Assembly: GCA_947503245.1 (NCBI GenBank)
Contig: CANNCV010000001.1
Coordinates: forward strand, 1,053,501 to 1,117,500
Direction: 5' to 3'
Length of the DNA stretch: 64,000 nucleotides
Origin: an uncultured Sphingomonadaceae bacterium
GTDB taxonomy: Bacteria; Pseudomonadota; Alphaproteobacteria; Sphingomonadales; Sphingomonadaceae
Below are positions 28,109-36,648 of the stretch, piece by piece; the first letter of the stretch is position 1; every line of letters starts with the position of its first letter. A program made the position numbers and the translations under genes. The notes below the pieces were generated by a model, which did not search any database, was not told the origin of the DNA, and saw only the letters and a program-made list of their open reading frames with translations.

Positions 28109-28930
28109 TTGCCGCAATCACCACCTTCTGACCAGTCGACCGATACAGTTGCAGGGGCATGCCATCTGGTATTGTCGAGTGCGGAGCCTGCTGCCAAGAT
28201 AATGGCGGCGCGCTGGGCGGCGCGGCAATGGCGCTTAGGCCGTTTGGCGCATATATTTGATGTGGCCATGCCGGAACGTCCCGCACGCCCCGATAAACCG
28301 GAATTGCTGCCCCCCAATAAAATGCCGCGGCGTGGTAAAGGCGATTCTGTAAAAGCCCGCAGCAATCTCTTGCACGCGCTGGCCCATATTGAATTTTCCG
28401 CCATTGATCTGGCTTTTGACCTGATCGGCCGGTTTGGCGCTCAGTTCCCCGCGCAATTTGTAAGCGATTGGATGCGCGTTGGTGCTGATGAGGCGATGCA
28501 CTTTGCAATATTGGACAGGCGGCTAAAACAATTGGGCAGCTATTATGGAGATATGCCAGCGCATGATGGCTTGTGGGAAGCCGCGCATGATACGCGTCAT
28601 GATGCCTTGGCGCGTCTGGCCGTTGTCCCTATGGTGCTAGAGGCACGCGGTCTTGATATTACACCCGCCACAGTGACGCGCTTTGAAAGCCAGAATGATA
28701 TGGCGTCGGCACGTATTTTGAACAGAATTTATCACGATGAGATAAAACATGTTGGTTATGGCACCCATTGGTTTCGACATGGCTGTCAAGAACAAAGTTT
28801 TGCTGCGGTGCAACATTGGCAAATGCTTGTAAAACGGCATTTTCGTGGTGGTTTGAAAGCTCCATTTAACGACTCGGCGCGTGCGACAGCCGGTTTAACC
28901 CAAGATTATTACGCGGCGCTTGCTACCTGA
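28109..28930 (+). CDS. DUF455 family ferritin-like protein
   Basis: A 273-residue DUF455 protein with a ferritin-like helical core. Likely di-iron ligands are seen in LAHIEFSAIDLAFDLI (Glu, His region), VGADEAMHFAILDRRL and IYHDEIKHVGYGTHWF. Related proteins include the tRNA hydroxylase MiaE, but no function is assigned to this branch. The start is uncertain: TTG at 28109, six bases after the bcp stop, is the nearest possibility. The first 45 residues are a variable leader followed by ARPDKPELLPPNKMPRRGKG, the family's typical N-terminal stretch. Confidence 0.85.
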   Translation: MPQSPPSDQSTDTVAGACHLVLSSAEPAAKIMAARWAARQWRLGRLAHIFDVAMPERPARPDKPELLPPNKMPRRGKGDSVKARSNLLHALAHIEFSAIDLAFDLIGRFGAQFPAQFVSDWMRVGADEAMHFAILDRRLKQLGSYYGDMPAHDGLWEAAHDTRHDALARLAVVPMVLEARGLDITPATVTRFESQNDMASARILNRIYHDEIKHVGYGTHWFRHGCQEQSFAAVQHWQMLVKRHFRGGLKAPFNDSARATAGLTQDYYAALAT

Positions 28931-29051
28931 AGAGATATGATTTTACATAGGTTCATCAAAAGAATCGCAAAAGTTTAGCGGTGATTGCGTCATAATATTT
29001 TACGCATTTGCCCTTAGCGAATATAAAATGGGTGGGCGCGTGCAAGAATAT

Positions 29052-29795
29052 ATGATCAAGTTTCTATCGAAGACTTTGACGCGGCTGTCTGGCTTTCTTG
29101 CAATGTTATCACTTGGCTTGGCCGCTCCGGCAATGGCGACCACAACAGCACCTTTACCTGCTAATGAAGACGCGCCAGCGGTTGCTGCCTCTGCAACTAC
29201 AGATATTGTTGAGCGGGTATTGCCATCAACAGATGAAGAAGCTGCCACGGCCATCGGCATTCCTGACAGTGAATTCCGGAATCTGTTCGCGACGTGGCAA
29301 TCGCATGACGAAACGCAAAACGGTCTTGTATCCATCCCATCGCGTATGCCGGTAGATAATGTCGTTATCACTAGCCGGTTTGGCTATCGCACAGACCCAT
29401 TTAAAGGTCGCCGCAAAAACCACAAAGGTATTGATATTGCTGGCCCCATTGGCACACCTATTTATGCGACTGCTGACGGTATTGTTGGCCGCGCGCAATG
29501 GCTGGGTGGCTATGGCCGTTATGTTGAGATTGAACATGGTGGCAATATTCAGACCCGTTATGGACATATGTCACGGCTGAATGTGGCGCCTAATCAGCGT
29601 GTTCGTCGCGGTGATTTGATCGGCTTTATGGGTTCAACCGGTCGCTCAACCGGCAGCCATTTGCATTATGAAGTGCGTATCAATGGCGACGCGGTTAACC
29701 CTGCGCCATTCATGGAATCCACCGCCTATCTGGTGGCATTGGAAGAGCGGATCAATAACGCGCAGCAAGTTGCCGTTGGCGGACCAAGCGAGTAA
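29052..29795 (+). CDS. M23-family (LytM) metallopeptidase
   Basis: About 247 residues with a signal peptide (MIKFLSKTLTRLSGFLAML ... APAMA). After a linker comes the LytM domain with the zinc ligands in SRFGYRTDPFKGRRKNHKGID (HxxxD) and STGRSTGSHLHYEVRING (HxH), and RYGHMSRLNV. The zinc site is complete, so it is probably an active peptidoglycan endopeptidase in the periplasm. An ATG at 29028 is also possible; the one at 29052 gives the better signal peptide. Follows DUF455 on the same strand. Confidence 0.9.
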   Translation: MIKFLSKTLTRLSGFLAMLSLGLAAPAMATTTAPLPANEDAPAVAASATTDIVERVLPSTDEEAATAIGIPDSEFRNLFATWQSHDETQNGLVSIPSRMPVDNVVITSRFGYRTDPFKGRRKNHKGIDIAGPIGTPIYATADGIVGRAQWLGGYGRYVEIEHGGNIQTRYGHMSRLNVAPNQRVRRGDLIGFMGSTGRSTGSHLHYEVRINGDAVNPAPFMESTAYLVALEERINNAQQVAVGGPSE

Positions 29796-29808
29796 TCGCA
29801 ATTTTTTG

Positions 29809-29838
29809 AGCGGCAGACTTCTGGCCGCTAATTTCATT
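29809..29838 (+). terminator. Possible terminator after the M23 peptidase
   Basis: A perfect 6-bp stem AGCGGC/GCCGCT with a 9-base loop follows the stop by 13 bases and leads into AATTTCATTTCC. The T tract is interrupted, so it is only a moderate candidate. Confidence 0.45.
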
Positions 29839-29903
29839 TCCTGCATTGTGCCATGGTCCGCAATTTGGCCGGATAAATAGCCATGTCAAAAATCTTCGCT
29901 TGA

Positions 29904-29921
29904 TTTAATCGATCAATTAAA
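29904..29921. promoter_or_regulatory. Operator-like palindrome before the acyl-CoA synthetase operon
   Basis: TTTAATC-N4-AATTAAA, an 18-bp inverted repeat with one mismatch, lies 56 bases before the ATG. The same element occurs as a perfect palindrome at 35320, before the thiolase operon. Both operons are catabolic, and the second ends with a TetR regulator, the likely ligand. A second palindrome (GGGTAT-T-ATACCC, 29947-29959) lies between this site and the gene. Confidence 0.6.
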
Positions 29922-29976
29922 CAATCCTGCGCACCCATAAAGATAAGGGTATTATACCCATGCTCAGGAGAGATTG

Positions 29977-31512
29977 ATGCACCCTAGTGTTCATGCGCAG
30001 GCCAATGGTGATAAACCAGCGGTCATAATGGCCGGCAGCGGCGAAACTATCAGCTATGCGCAGCTTGATCGAAGATCCAATCGCGTCGCCCATCTGTTTC
30101 GTAAAAATGGCCTAAAGACCGGCGATACAATTGCCATTTGTATGGAAAATCAGGCCCATTATTTTGATGTTGTGTGGGGCGCACAGCGGTCCGGCCTTAT
30201 ATATGTGGCGATTTCAAATCGGCTCACTGCGCCGGAAATCGCTTATATTTTGGAGGATAGCGGCGCCCAGATGTTGGTGACATCTGCTGCGATGGACCAT
30301 CTGCTCTCTGAAGTGAAACAATTGGCACCCAATGTTGAACAATTGGTGTTCGGAGCGGAGGGCGAAAATGAGGCCGATGCACTCTTCCGAACCATGGCAG
30401 ATACGCCAATAGCTGATGAACGAGCAGGCACAGATATGCTATATTCATCAGGCACGACCGGGCGGCCAAAAGGTATACGCCTGCCGCTGCCTGAAGATGG
30501 CGATATTGCTGCGACAAATGCGTTGGTTATGCTGGCGGTCGGTGCATTTGGTTTGAGCGGTGAGAGTATCTACCTCTCACCGGCACCGCTTTACCATGCC
30601 GCGCCGCTGCGCTGGTGTCAGACAGTTCACCGTTTGGGCGGCACGGTTATTGTGATGGAAAAATTTGACCCTGAAACGGCATTGCAGACCATTGAAAAAT
30701 ATCATGTGACGGATAGCCAATGGGTACCAACTCATTTTGTGCGCATGTTGAAACTGCCCGAAGACGTGCGCGGCAAATATGATGTGTCGAGCCTGAAATG
30801 TGCAATTCATGCTGCCGCGCCTTGCCCTGTCCCGATCAAGGAAGCGATGATCGGCTGGTGGGGGCCTGTGCTGCGCGAATATTATGCCGGTACAGAAGGC
30901 AATGGCTTTACCTTTATCTCCAGCGAAGACTGGATGGAGCATAAAGGTTCAGTAGGCAAAGCGTTGCTGGGCACGATCCGCATTTGCGATGATAATGGTG
31001 ATGAGGTGCCGGTTGGCACAGAGGGTCAGATATTTTTTGAAGGCGGCGGCGCATTTGAATATCATAATGACCCTGAGAAAACCCAAGGAGCCGCTAACAA
31101 GCATGGCTGGACCTCTTTGGGCGATGTTGGCCGGGTTGATGAAGGCGGCTTCTTATATTTGACCGACCGCAAAAGCTTTATGATTATTTCCGGCGGTGTG
31201 AATATATATCCGCAAGAGATAGAGAATCTGCTGGTCACGCACCCTAAGGTTGCTGATGCCGCCGTTATTGGCGCGCCGGACCCTGATTTGGGTGAGAAAG
31301 TGGTGGCAGTTGTGCAGCCGCTCGACCCGTTACATGCGGGTGATGCGTTGGGCGATGAACTGCGTGAATTTCTGAGCGCGGACTTGTCGCGTGTAAAAAT
31401 GCCCAAGCAGATAGATTTTCGCGAAGAACTGCCGCGTCATGCGACAGGTAAGCTGTATAAACGTCTGTTGCGTGATGAATATTGGGGCAAGGCGGATAGC
31501 AAGATCGTATGA
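29977..31512 (+). CDS. Acyl-CoA synthetase (AMP-forming)
   Basis: A 511-residue ANL-superfamily ligase that activates a carboxylic acid to its CoA thioester via acyl-AMP. Motifs: P-loop-like MLYSSGTTGRPKGIRLPL, YAGTEGNGFTFI, LGDVGRVDEGGFLYLTDRKSFMIISGG and the C-terminal catalytic Lys in RHATGKLYKRLLRD. ATG at 29977 follows CAGGAGAGATTG; a TTG directly before it is also in frame. It is the first gene of an operon with GNAT, P450 and aldehyde dehydrogenase. The chain is probably medium, branched or cyclic, but the substrate cannot be read from sequence. Confidence 0.92.
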   Translation: MHPSVHAQANGDKPAVIMAGSGETISYAQLDRRSNRVAHLFRKNGLKTGDTIAICMENQAHYFDVVWGAQRSGLIYVAISNRLTAPEIAYILEDSGAQMLVTSAAMDHLLSEVKQLAPNVEQLVFGAEGENEADALFRTMADTPIADERAGTDMLYSSGTTGRPKGIRLPLPEDGDIAATNALVMLAVGAFGLSGESIYLSPAPLYHAAPLRWCQTVHRLGGTVIVMEKFDPETALQTIEKYHVTDSQWVPTHFVRMLKLPEDVRGKYDVSSLKCAIHAAAPCPVPIKEAMIGWWGPVLREYYAGTEGNGFTFISSEDWMEHKGSVGKALLGTIRICDDNGDEVPVGTEGQIFFEGGGAFEYHNDPEKTQGAANKHGWTSLGDVGRVDEGGFLYLTDRKSFMIISGGVNIYPQEIENLLVTHPKVADAAVIGAPDPDLGEKVVAVVQPLDPLHAGDALGDELREFLSADLSRVKMPKQIDFREELPRHATGKLYKRLLRDEYWGKADSKIV

Positions 31513-32030
31513 AAGGGACGCCGGACCCTGAATGGCATATTCGGCCGGAATCCGCGCCCGACCAGCAGGCAATTTATGATCTGACCAAGCGGGCCTTTGC
31601 GCCCATGCCCTTTGCCGCAGGTAATGAACAGGATCTGGTCAACGCTCTGCGTGTGCATGATGCGCTGGAGATTTCGCTGGTTGCTGAACATCAGGGAAAA
31701 GTTGTCGGCCATATCGCCTTTTCGCCTGCTGTTTCTGAGCAAGAGACAGGGCAATATTATGCACTGGGGCCGGTCTGTGCTGAACCCGATATGCAAAGAT
31801 GCGGCATTGGCCGTGCGCTGATCCAACACGGTCTGGATATGCTGCACCAGCGCGGTGCCGCGGGCTGCGTTCTTGTCGGCAGTCTCGATTATTATCCGCG
31901 CTTTGGTTTCAAATCTGCGCCGGACAATTGCCCAGAGGGTGAACCGGCGGAATATTATCAGCTATTATGTTTCACGGCCGATACGCCGCAGGGCATTATC
32001 GGTTTCCACCCCCTATTTCATGAAGGGTAG
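31509..32030 (+). CDS. GNAT-family N-acetyltransferase
   Basis: A 173-residue GCN5-related acetyltransferase of the YhbS type. The acetyl-CoA-binding A motif is in LGPVCAEPDMQRCGIGRALIQHGLDML, with the B region LVGSLDYYPRFGFKSAP. The ATG overlaps the stop of the acyl-CoA synthetase (ATGA), so translation is coupled. Target unknown; in this context it could acetylate the synthetase's catalytic Lys, a known way of silencing such ligases, but that is inference. The P450 start is 8 bases after its stop. Confidence 0.85.
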   Translation: MKGTPDPEWHIRPESAPDQQAIYDLTKRAFAPMPFAAGNEQDLVNALRVHDALEISLVAEHQGKVVGHIAFSPAVSEQETGQYYALGPVCAEPDMQRCGIGRALIQHGLDMLHQRGAAGCVLVGSLDYYPRFGFKSAPDNCPEGEPAEYYQLLCFTADTPQGIIGFHPLFHEG

Positions 32031-32037
32031 AAAGAAA

Positions 32038-33345
32038 ATGAGCAACCTTGATAAACCACAGGCCGCGCCAGATATTGCGGCGCGCATTGTTGATCCAGCA
32101 AGCTATGCTGAATGGAACGGTCTGCTGAATGATTTTGACGTCCTGCGCACCAGCATGCCTGTCGCCTGGATCGATAATGGCGATATGCATGAACCATTTT
32201 GGCTGGTCACGCGGCATGAAGATGTGATGCGCATTAGCAAGGATAATGCGGGTTTTCTAAACAACCCCAAATCAGCGGTTTTGGCACTTACATCCGGTGA
32301 CGCATTAGTCAGAGGTATAACCGGCGGCAGTCCGCATCTGGTTGAATCATTGGTCACCTTTGATGGCCCGACGCATATGAAATATCGCAAGCTGACGCAA
32401 AGCTGGTTCATGCCGAAAAACCTGAAAATGCTGGAGGATGAAATTACCGCTCTGGCATCGGCAACTGCTGATCGGCTGGTTGCTGCGGCACAGGCCTCTG
32501 ATGATGGCGTGGTTGATTTTGTGCCGCTTGTATCCTCGCCCTATCCGCTGCATGTGATCATGCAGATTTTGGGTGTGCCAGAGGAAGATGAGCAGCGCAT
32601 GCTGTTCCTGACGCAGCAAATGTTTGGCGGTCAGGATGAAGACCTGAACAAAACCGGCCTTGCTGATATGACGCCGGAGCAGATCACCCAATTGGTTGCC
32701 GGTGCTGTTGCAGATTTTGAGGCATATTTCGCCAAAATAACCGAAGAAAAGCGCGCAAACCCGACAGAAGATGTCGCCAGTGTTATTGCCAATGCGGTGG
32801 TGGATGGGGCACCGCTCGATGACCGGGCCATGGCGGGCTATTATATCATTGTTGCCAGTGCGGGCCATGACACAACATCGGCATCAACCGCTGGCGCCAT
32901 GATGGCATTGGCGCAAGACCCTGACCAATTTGCGCGGATAAAAGCGGACCGTTCGCTTTTGCCCGGCTTGATAGAGGAGGCGATCCGTTGGGTTAGCGCG
33001 GTGCAGCACTTTATGCGCACCGCCGCGCAAGATGTACAACTGGGCGATGCGCATATCAAAAAAGATGATTGGCTGATGCTATCTTATGTCGCTGCTAACC
33101 ATGATGATGCCGTATTTGACGATCCGCGTACATTTGATGCGGCGCGGTCACCCAATCGGCATATGGCCTTTGGTGCAGGGGCGCATCAATGCCTTGGCCT
33201 GCATCTGGCACGGCTGGAAATGCGCATATTGTTCGATGCTTTGCTGGACAAAGTGGAAGGGTTGGAACTGGCTGGTGAGCCGCGGCGTGCCAAATCTACC
33301 TTTGTTGGCGGACTGAAAACATTGCCGCTGCGCATTGCAACATGA
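32038..33345 (+). CDS. Cytochrome P450
   Basis: A 435-residue soluble bacterial P450. The I-helix oxygen motif is AGHDTTSAST (near residues 275-284), the ExxR is EEAIRW, and the heme loop is FGAGAHQCLGLHLA with Cys385 as the axial ligand. Overall sequence resembles terpene- or aromatic-oxidising families such as CYP108/CYP111, which I infer only from pattern. The start at 32038 follows GAAGGG; the open frame begins earlier inside the GNAT gene. No ferredoxin gene is in the operon, although a ferredoxin-NADP reductase lies at 46.2 kb. It probably hydroxylates the substrate that is then oxidised and CoA-activated. Confidence 0.92.
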   Translation: MSNLDKPQAAPDIAARIVDPASYAEWNGLLNDFDVLRTSMPVAWIDNGDMHEPFWLVTRHEDVMRISKDNAGFLNNPKSAVLALTSGDALVRGITGGSPHLVESLVTFDGPTHMKYRKLTQSWFMPKNLKMLEDEITALASATADRLVAAAQASDDGVVDFVPLVSSPYPLHVIMQILGVPEEDEQRMLFLTQQMFGGQDEDLNKTGLADMTPEQITQLVAGAVADFEAYFAKITEEKRANPTEDVASVIANAVVDGAPLDDRAMAGYYIIVASAGHDTTSASTAGAMMALAQDPDQFARIKADRSLLPGLIEEAIRWVSAVQHFMRTAAQDVQLGDAHIKKDDWLMLSYVAANHDDAVFDDPRTFDAARSPNRHMAFGAGAHQCLGLHLARLEMRILFDALLDKVEGLELAGEPRRAKSTFVGGLKTLPLRIAT

Positions 33346-33390
33346 TAATGTGATACACAGATAACAATAAGCACCCTTAGGAGACAGAAA

Positions 33391-34812
33391 ATGACCACCG
33401 CTTATAAAGCCCTTATTGACGGGCAGATGATTGATACACCCACTATGCTGGACGTTGTAAACCCTGCAAATGAGGAGGTGATTGGCCGCGTGCCCTCTTG
33501 CGGTGAAGATGAATTGGACACAGCAGTCGCGGCGGCGCGCCGTGCGTTCAAAACATGGTCCAAAACCCCGATTGATGACCGCCGTAAAGTTGTGCAGGCC
33601 ATTTCGGGTGCCATTAAAGATAATGCGGACGAATTGTTCCGCTTGCTTACGGCTGAACAGGGCAAGCCCCATGCGCAAGCACAACAGGAAATTGGCGGCG
33701 CGGCGGCCATGTCAGCGGCACAATCGACATTGACATTGGAAGATGAGATTAACGAGGATAGCGACACCCGCCTGTCGCGCACGCGCCGTGTGCCGGTTGG
33801 CGTGGTTGGCGGCATCGTGCCGTGGAACTTCCCCGTGATGATGGCGGTGCAGAAAATCGCGCCTGCTTTAATCTCTGGCTGTACCATCGTGCTGAAGCCT
33901 TCACCCTTCACGCCGCTTACCACTTTGCGTTTGGCCGAGCTGATTAAAGATGTCGTGCCCGCAGGTGTGGTCAATATCATCACTGGCGAAGACAGCCTTG
34001 GCCCGCTCATCACTGGCCATCCTGATATTGACAAAATTACCTTTACTGGCTCGACCGAGACGGGCAAGAAAATTATGGAGGGCGCATCAAAAGACCTGAA
34101 GCGCATCACATTGGAGCTGGGCGGCAATGACGCATCCATTGTGTTGCCAGATGCCGATGTCGAAAAAGTGGCTGAACAGCTTTTCTGGTCTAGCTTCACC
34201 AACGCAGGGCAAGTCTGCATCGCCGCGAAACGCATCTATATCCATGAAGATATTTATGATGATCTGTCCGCAGCGATTGCCGAATATGCCCGCCATGTAA
34301 AAGTCGGCGACGGGGCACAACAGGGCACAGCCGTTGGCCCTATCCAGAACAAAAAGCAATATGAGCGGGTGCTGGAGCTGATTCAGGACGCTAAAGATAA
34401 TGGCCATAAATTCCTGGTTGGCGGTGATACTGATCCAACGGGCACGGGCTATTATGTGCCGATCACCATTTTGGACAATCCGCCGGAAGATGCGCGCATT
34501 GTGGCGGAAGAGCAATTTGGCCCGGTTATGCCATTGATGAAATTTGCAACGGTGGATGAAGCGATTTCACGTGCCAATGCATCGGAATATGGTCTGGCCG
34601 GAGCAGTGTGGACAGCCGATACCGATAAGGGCGTTGAGGTAGCCGAGCAGATGGAAACCGGCACAGTATGGGTGAATGAATTTATGCACCTCTCCCCATT
34701 TGCGCCTTTTGGCGGTCATAAACAATCCGGCTTTGGCGCGGAATATGGCAAAGAAGGCTTGCTGGAATTCACCTACCCGCAAGTGATTACGGTAAAACGC
34801 GAGGCAGCGTAA
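33391..34812 (+). CDS. Aldehyde dehydrogenase family protein
   Basis: A 473-residue NAD(P)-dependent aldehyde dehydrogenase. Catalytic Glu242 is in ITLELGGNDASIVL and Cys276 in NAGQVCIAAKRIYI; the Rossmann site is FTGSTETGKKIM. Start follows TTAGGAGACAGAAA. Placed after a P450 and acyl-CoA synthetase, it likely converts a P450-derived aldehyde to the acid that the synthetase then activates. A strong terminator lies 30 bases after the stop, closing the operon. Confidence 0.92.
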   Translation: MTTAYKALIDGQMIDTPTMLDVVNPANEEVIGRVPSCGEDELDTAVAAARRAFKTWSKTPIDDRRKVVQAISGAIKDNADELFRLLTAEQGKPHAQAQQEIGGAAAMSAAQSTLTLEDEINEDSDTRLSRTRRVPVGVVGGIVPWNFPVMMAVQKIAPALISGCTIVLKPSPFTPLTTLRLAELIKDVVPAGVVNIITGEDSLGPLITGHPDIDKITFTGSTETGKKIMEGASKDLKRITLELGGNDASIVLPDADVEKVAEQLFWSSFTNAGQVCIAAKRIYIHEDIYDDLSAAIAEYARHVKVGDGAQQGTAVGPIQNKKQYERVLELIQDAKDNGHKFLVGGDTDPTGTGYYVPITILDNPPEDARIVAEEQFGPVMPLMKFATVDEAISRANASEYGLAGAVWTADTDKGVEVAEQMETGTVWVNEFMHLSPFAPFGGHKQSGFGAEYGKEGLLEFTYPQVITVKREAA

Positions 34813-34841
34813 TTTCCCGCACTTAACACATATTGAGCATT

Positions 34842-34877
34842 AAAAGGGGAGAGGGCTTATGGCTGGCTCCCCTTTTT
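34842..34877 (+). terminator. Rho-independent terminator of the acyl-CoA synthetase-P450-ALDH operon
   Basis: A perfect 10-bp inverted repeat, AAAAGGGGAG paired with CTCCCCTTTT, with a 15-base loop and T-rich 3' arm. It can act in both directions because the 5' arm is A-rich. Confidence 0.88.
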
Positions 34878-35298
34878 GCTGGGTGAAATATTGGGGCAAT
34901 TCAGAGATGATTTGATCTGGCACTTAATCCGCCAGCCCTGTGCCCGTCTCAGGGTGCTTATCGTCTTGGTAAGCGTATTTTGTTTTGGTGGATTTTACAC
35001 CAGCTAGACATCAACTTGTTGGCCGCGTGATAGAATCAGCTCCCGGCCCAAACATTCCAAATTCGATCGTTTCCATAGAGCTGATAAGCTCAATCAATTC
35101 CGGTTTAGACCAAGCTTTCAAATCTTCTGATGCTGGCTTTACTTTTTGCTGCATGTCCATTGGTTTTATCCCTCATCCTAACAAACAGGCCAAATAAATA
35201 TCAGATACGGAAAATAAGGTAAATATCTTTGTGTGGTCTGTTAAGGTGGAAATATGGTTGCCGAAAAATGACCAAATTGCGCCGCTTCACCTTTGCCA
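34878..35298. other. Gap between the two catabolic operons
   Basis: About 420 bases between terminator and thiolase promoter. It is more AT-rich than the flanking genes. The only gene candidate is a 49-codon minus-strand frame listed separately; a 70-codon plus-strand frame from 34985 overlaps it antiparallel and looks less protein-like. No repeat or RNA was recognised. Confidence 0.4.
35011..35160 (-). CDS. Possible 49-residue small protein
   Basis: A short minus-strand frame starts at ATG 35160 and stops at 35011. It begins MDMQQKVKPASEDLKAWSKP and continues with an amphipathic helix-like ELIELISSMETIEF. AGGATGAGGG lies about ten bases upstream as a good ribosome site. Composition is protein-like and soluble. 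I recognise no family, and it stands alone. It could equally be chance; confidence is low. Confidence 0.4.
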   Translation of the reverse strand: MDMQQKVKPASEDLKAWSKPELIELISSMETIEFGMFGPGADSITRPTS

Positions 35299-35337
35299 TT
35301 GACCATGCTCCTGCCACAGTTTAATCAAGCGATTAAA
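35299..35337 (+). promoter_or_regulatory. Thiolase operon promoter with overlapping TetR-type operator
   Basis: A -35 box TTGACC (35299-35304), 17-base spacer and -10 box TAATCA (35322-35327). The perfect palindrome TTTAATC-AAGC-GATTAAA (35320-35337) covers the -10 box and the expected start of transcription near 35334, an arrangement suited to repression. The leader would be about 27 bases, holding GGAGAG as ribosome site. Confidence 0.65.
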
Positions 35338-35360
35338 TAGTGTTTTATAGGAGAGAATTT

Positions 35361-36533
35361 ATGGCCCATGCTTATATTGTTGATGCAGTGCGTACTGCTG
35401 GTGGACGACGCGGGGGCCGGTTGGCCGGGGTTCACCCAGTGGATTTGGGCGCCGCGGTGTTTGATGCCATTGCTGCGCGCAATGATTTTGACACCAGCAC
35501 AATTGATGATGTGATCACCGGCTGTGTTATGCAGGGCGGGGAGCAGACAATGGATGTTGGCCGCAATGCGGTATTGGCGTCCAACCTGCCCAATTCCATT
35601 CCTGCGGTGACGATTGACCGGCAATGCGGTTCGTCGCAACAATCCATCCAATTTGCAGCGCAGGCCGTGATGTCTGGCACGCAGGATATTGTTCTGGCCA
35701 GTGGTATTGAGAGCATGACCCGCGTGCCCATGGGGTCAACGGCAGCGCTGTTTATGAAGCAAGGTCTGGGCAATTATAAGTCAGAGCGGCTGGAAAAGGA
35801 ATTTCCCGGTATCATGTTCAGCCAGTTTGATGGCGCCGAAATGATTGTTGAAAAGCATGGCCAGACCAAAGATGATCTTGATGCCTATGCTTTGGAAAGC
35901 CATATGCGGGCCAAGGCCGCGACTGAGAGCGGCGCGTTCGACAATGAGATTGTGCCAGTGACCGTGGAAACACCAGAAGGTGAAGAAGCGCATAAGGTTG
36001 ATGAGGGCATTCGCTTTGATGCAACGCTGGAAGGCATTGCAGGGGTTAAAACCATTCGTGAGGGCGGCTATATTTCGGCGGCCAATGCCAGCCAGATTTG
36101 TGATGGCGCCAGCGCTGTTCTGGTGGTGAGTGAGCAGGCTTTAAAAGACCATGGTCTGACCCCGCGTGCGCGTATTCATAATCTGACGGTTACCGGCGGC
36201 GATCCGGTTATCATGCTGGAGGAGCCATTGTTCGCAACCGACCGCGCGCTGGACCGTGCAGGCATGAAAATTGATGATATTGATCTGTATGAAGTGAATG
36301 AGGCTTTTGCCCCTGTGCCATTGGCATGGCTTAAGCACACAGGCGGCGACTATGCCAAATTGAACGTCAATGGCGGCGCAATTTCACTGGGCCACCCGCT
36401 TGGCGCATCAGGTACCAAATTGATGGCAACCTTGCTCAACGGGCTGGAAGCACGTGGCGGCAAATATGGTTTGCAAACCATGTGTGAAGGTGGCGGTCAG
36501 GCCAATGTCACCATTATTGAGCGTTTGGGATAA
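35361..36533 (+). CDS. Acetyl-CoA acyltransferase (thiolase)
   Basis: A 390-residue thiolase of the degradative type. The acyl-accepting Cys89 is in TIDRQCGSSQQSI, the general-base His in ISLGHPLGASGTKLM and the second Cys in TMCEGGGQANVTIIE. It cleaves 3-oxoacyl-CoA to acetyl-CoA (or propionyl-CoA) and a shortened acyl-CoA, the last step of beta-oxidation. The ATG at 35361 follows TAGGAGAGAATTT. First gene of an operon with SDR, crotonase and TetR genes; a repeat element lies between it and the SDR. Confidence 0.93.
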   Translation: MAHAYIVDAVRTAGGRRGGRLAGVHPVDLGAAVFDAIAARNDFDTSTIDDVITGCVMQGGEQTMDVGRNAVLASNLPNSIPAVTIDRQCGSSQQSIQFAAQAVMSGTQDIVLASGIESMTRVPMGSTAALFMKQGLGNYKSERLEKEFPGIMFSQFDGAEMIVEKHGQTKDDLDAYALESHMRAKAATESGAFDNEIVPVTVETPEGEEAHKVDEGIRFDATLEGIAGVKTIREGGYISAANASQICDGASAVLVVSEQALKDHGLTPRARIHNLTVTGGDPVIMLEEPLFATDRALDRAGMKIDDIDLYEVNEAFAPVPLAWLKHTGGDYAKLNVNGGAISLGHPLGASGTKLMATLLNGLEARGGKYGLQTMCEGGGQANVTIIERLG

Positions 36534-36547
36534 TTCGCCCTTTAATT

Positions 36548-36626
36548 CGTCATGCTGAACTTGTTTCAGCATCTTTATCATCTCGGCTTTGACCTAGAAA
36601 GATCCTGAAACAAGTTCAGGATGACG
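36548..36626. repeat. REP-like inverted repeat element
   Basis: Two 26-bp arms face each other: CGTCATGCTGAACTTGTTTC... at 36548-36573 and its complement at 36601-36626, with 27 bases between. They differ only at two positions, and each arm is itself a small hairpin (GCTGAA/TTCAGC on the left, CCTGAA/TTCAGG on the right), so the differences are a compensated base pair. The minus-strand translation of one arm is the familiar HPELVSGS peptide found in repeats of sphingomonads and relatives. It lies inside the thiolase operon, where it may fold in the mRNA. Confidence 0.8.
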
Positions 36627-36648
36627 ATAATTTAAGAAAGACAAAACC

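Noticed and set aside
33402-34235. 277-codon open frame on the minus strand opposite the aldehyde dehydrogenase gene
   Set aside because: It is antisense to a clear gene with conserved catalytic residues and reflects codon bias in that gene.
34985-35197. 70-codon plus-strand frame in the gap before the thiolase operon
   Set aside because: It has no good ribosome site and runs antiparallel to the better 49-codon frame.
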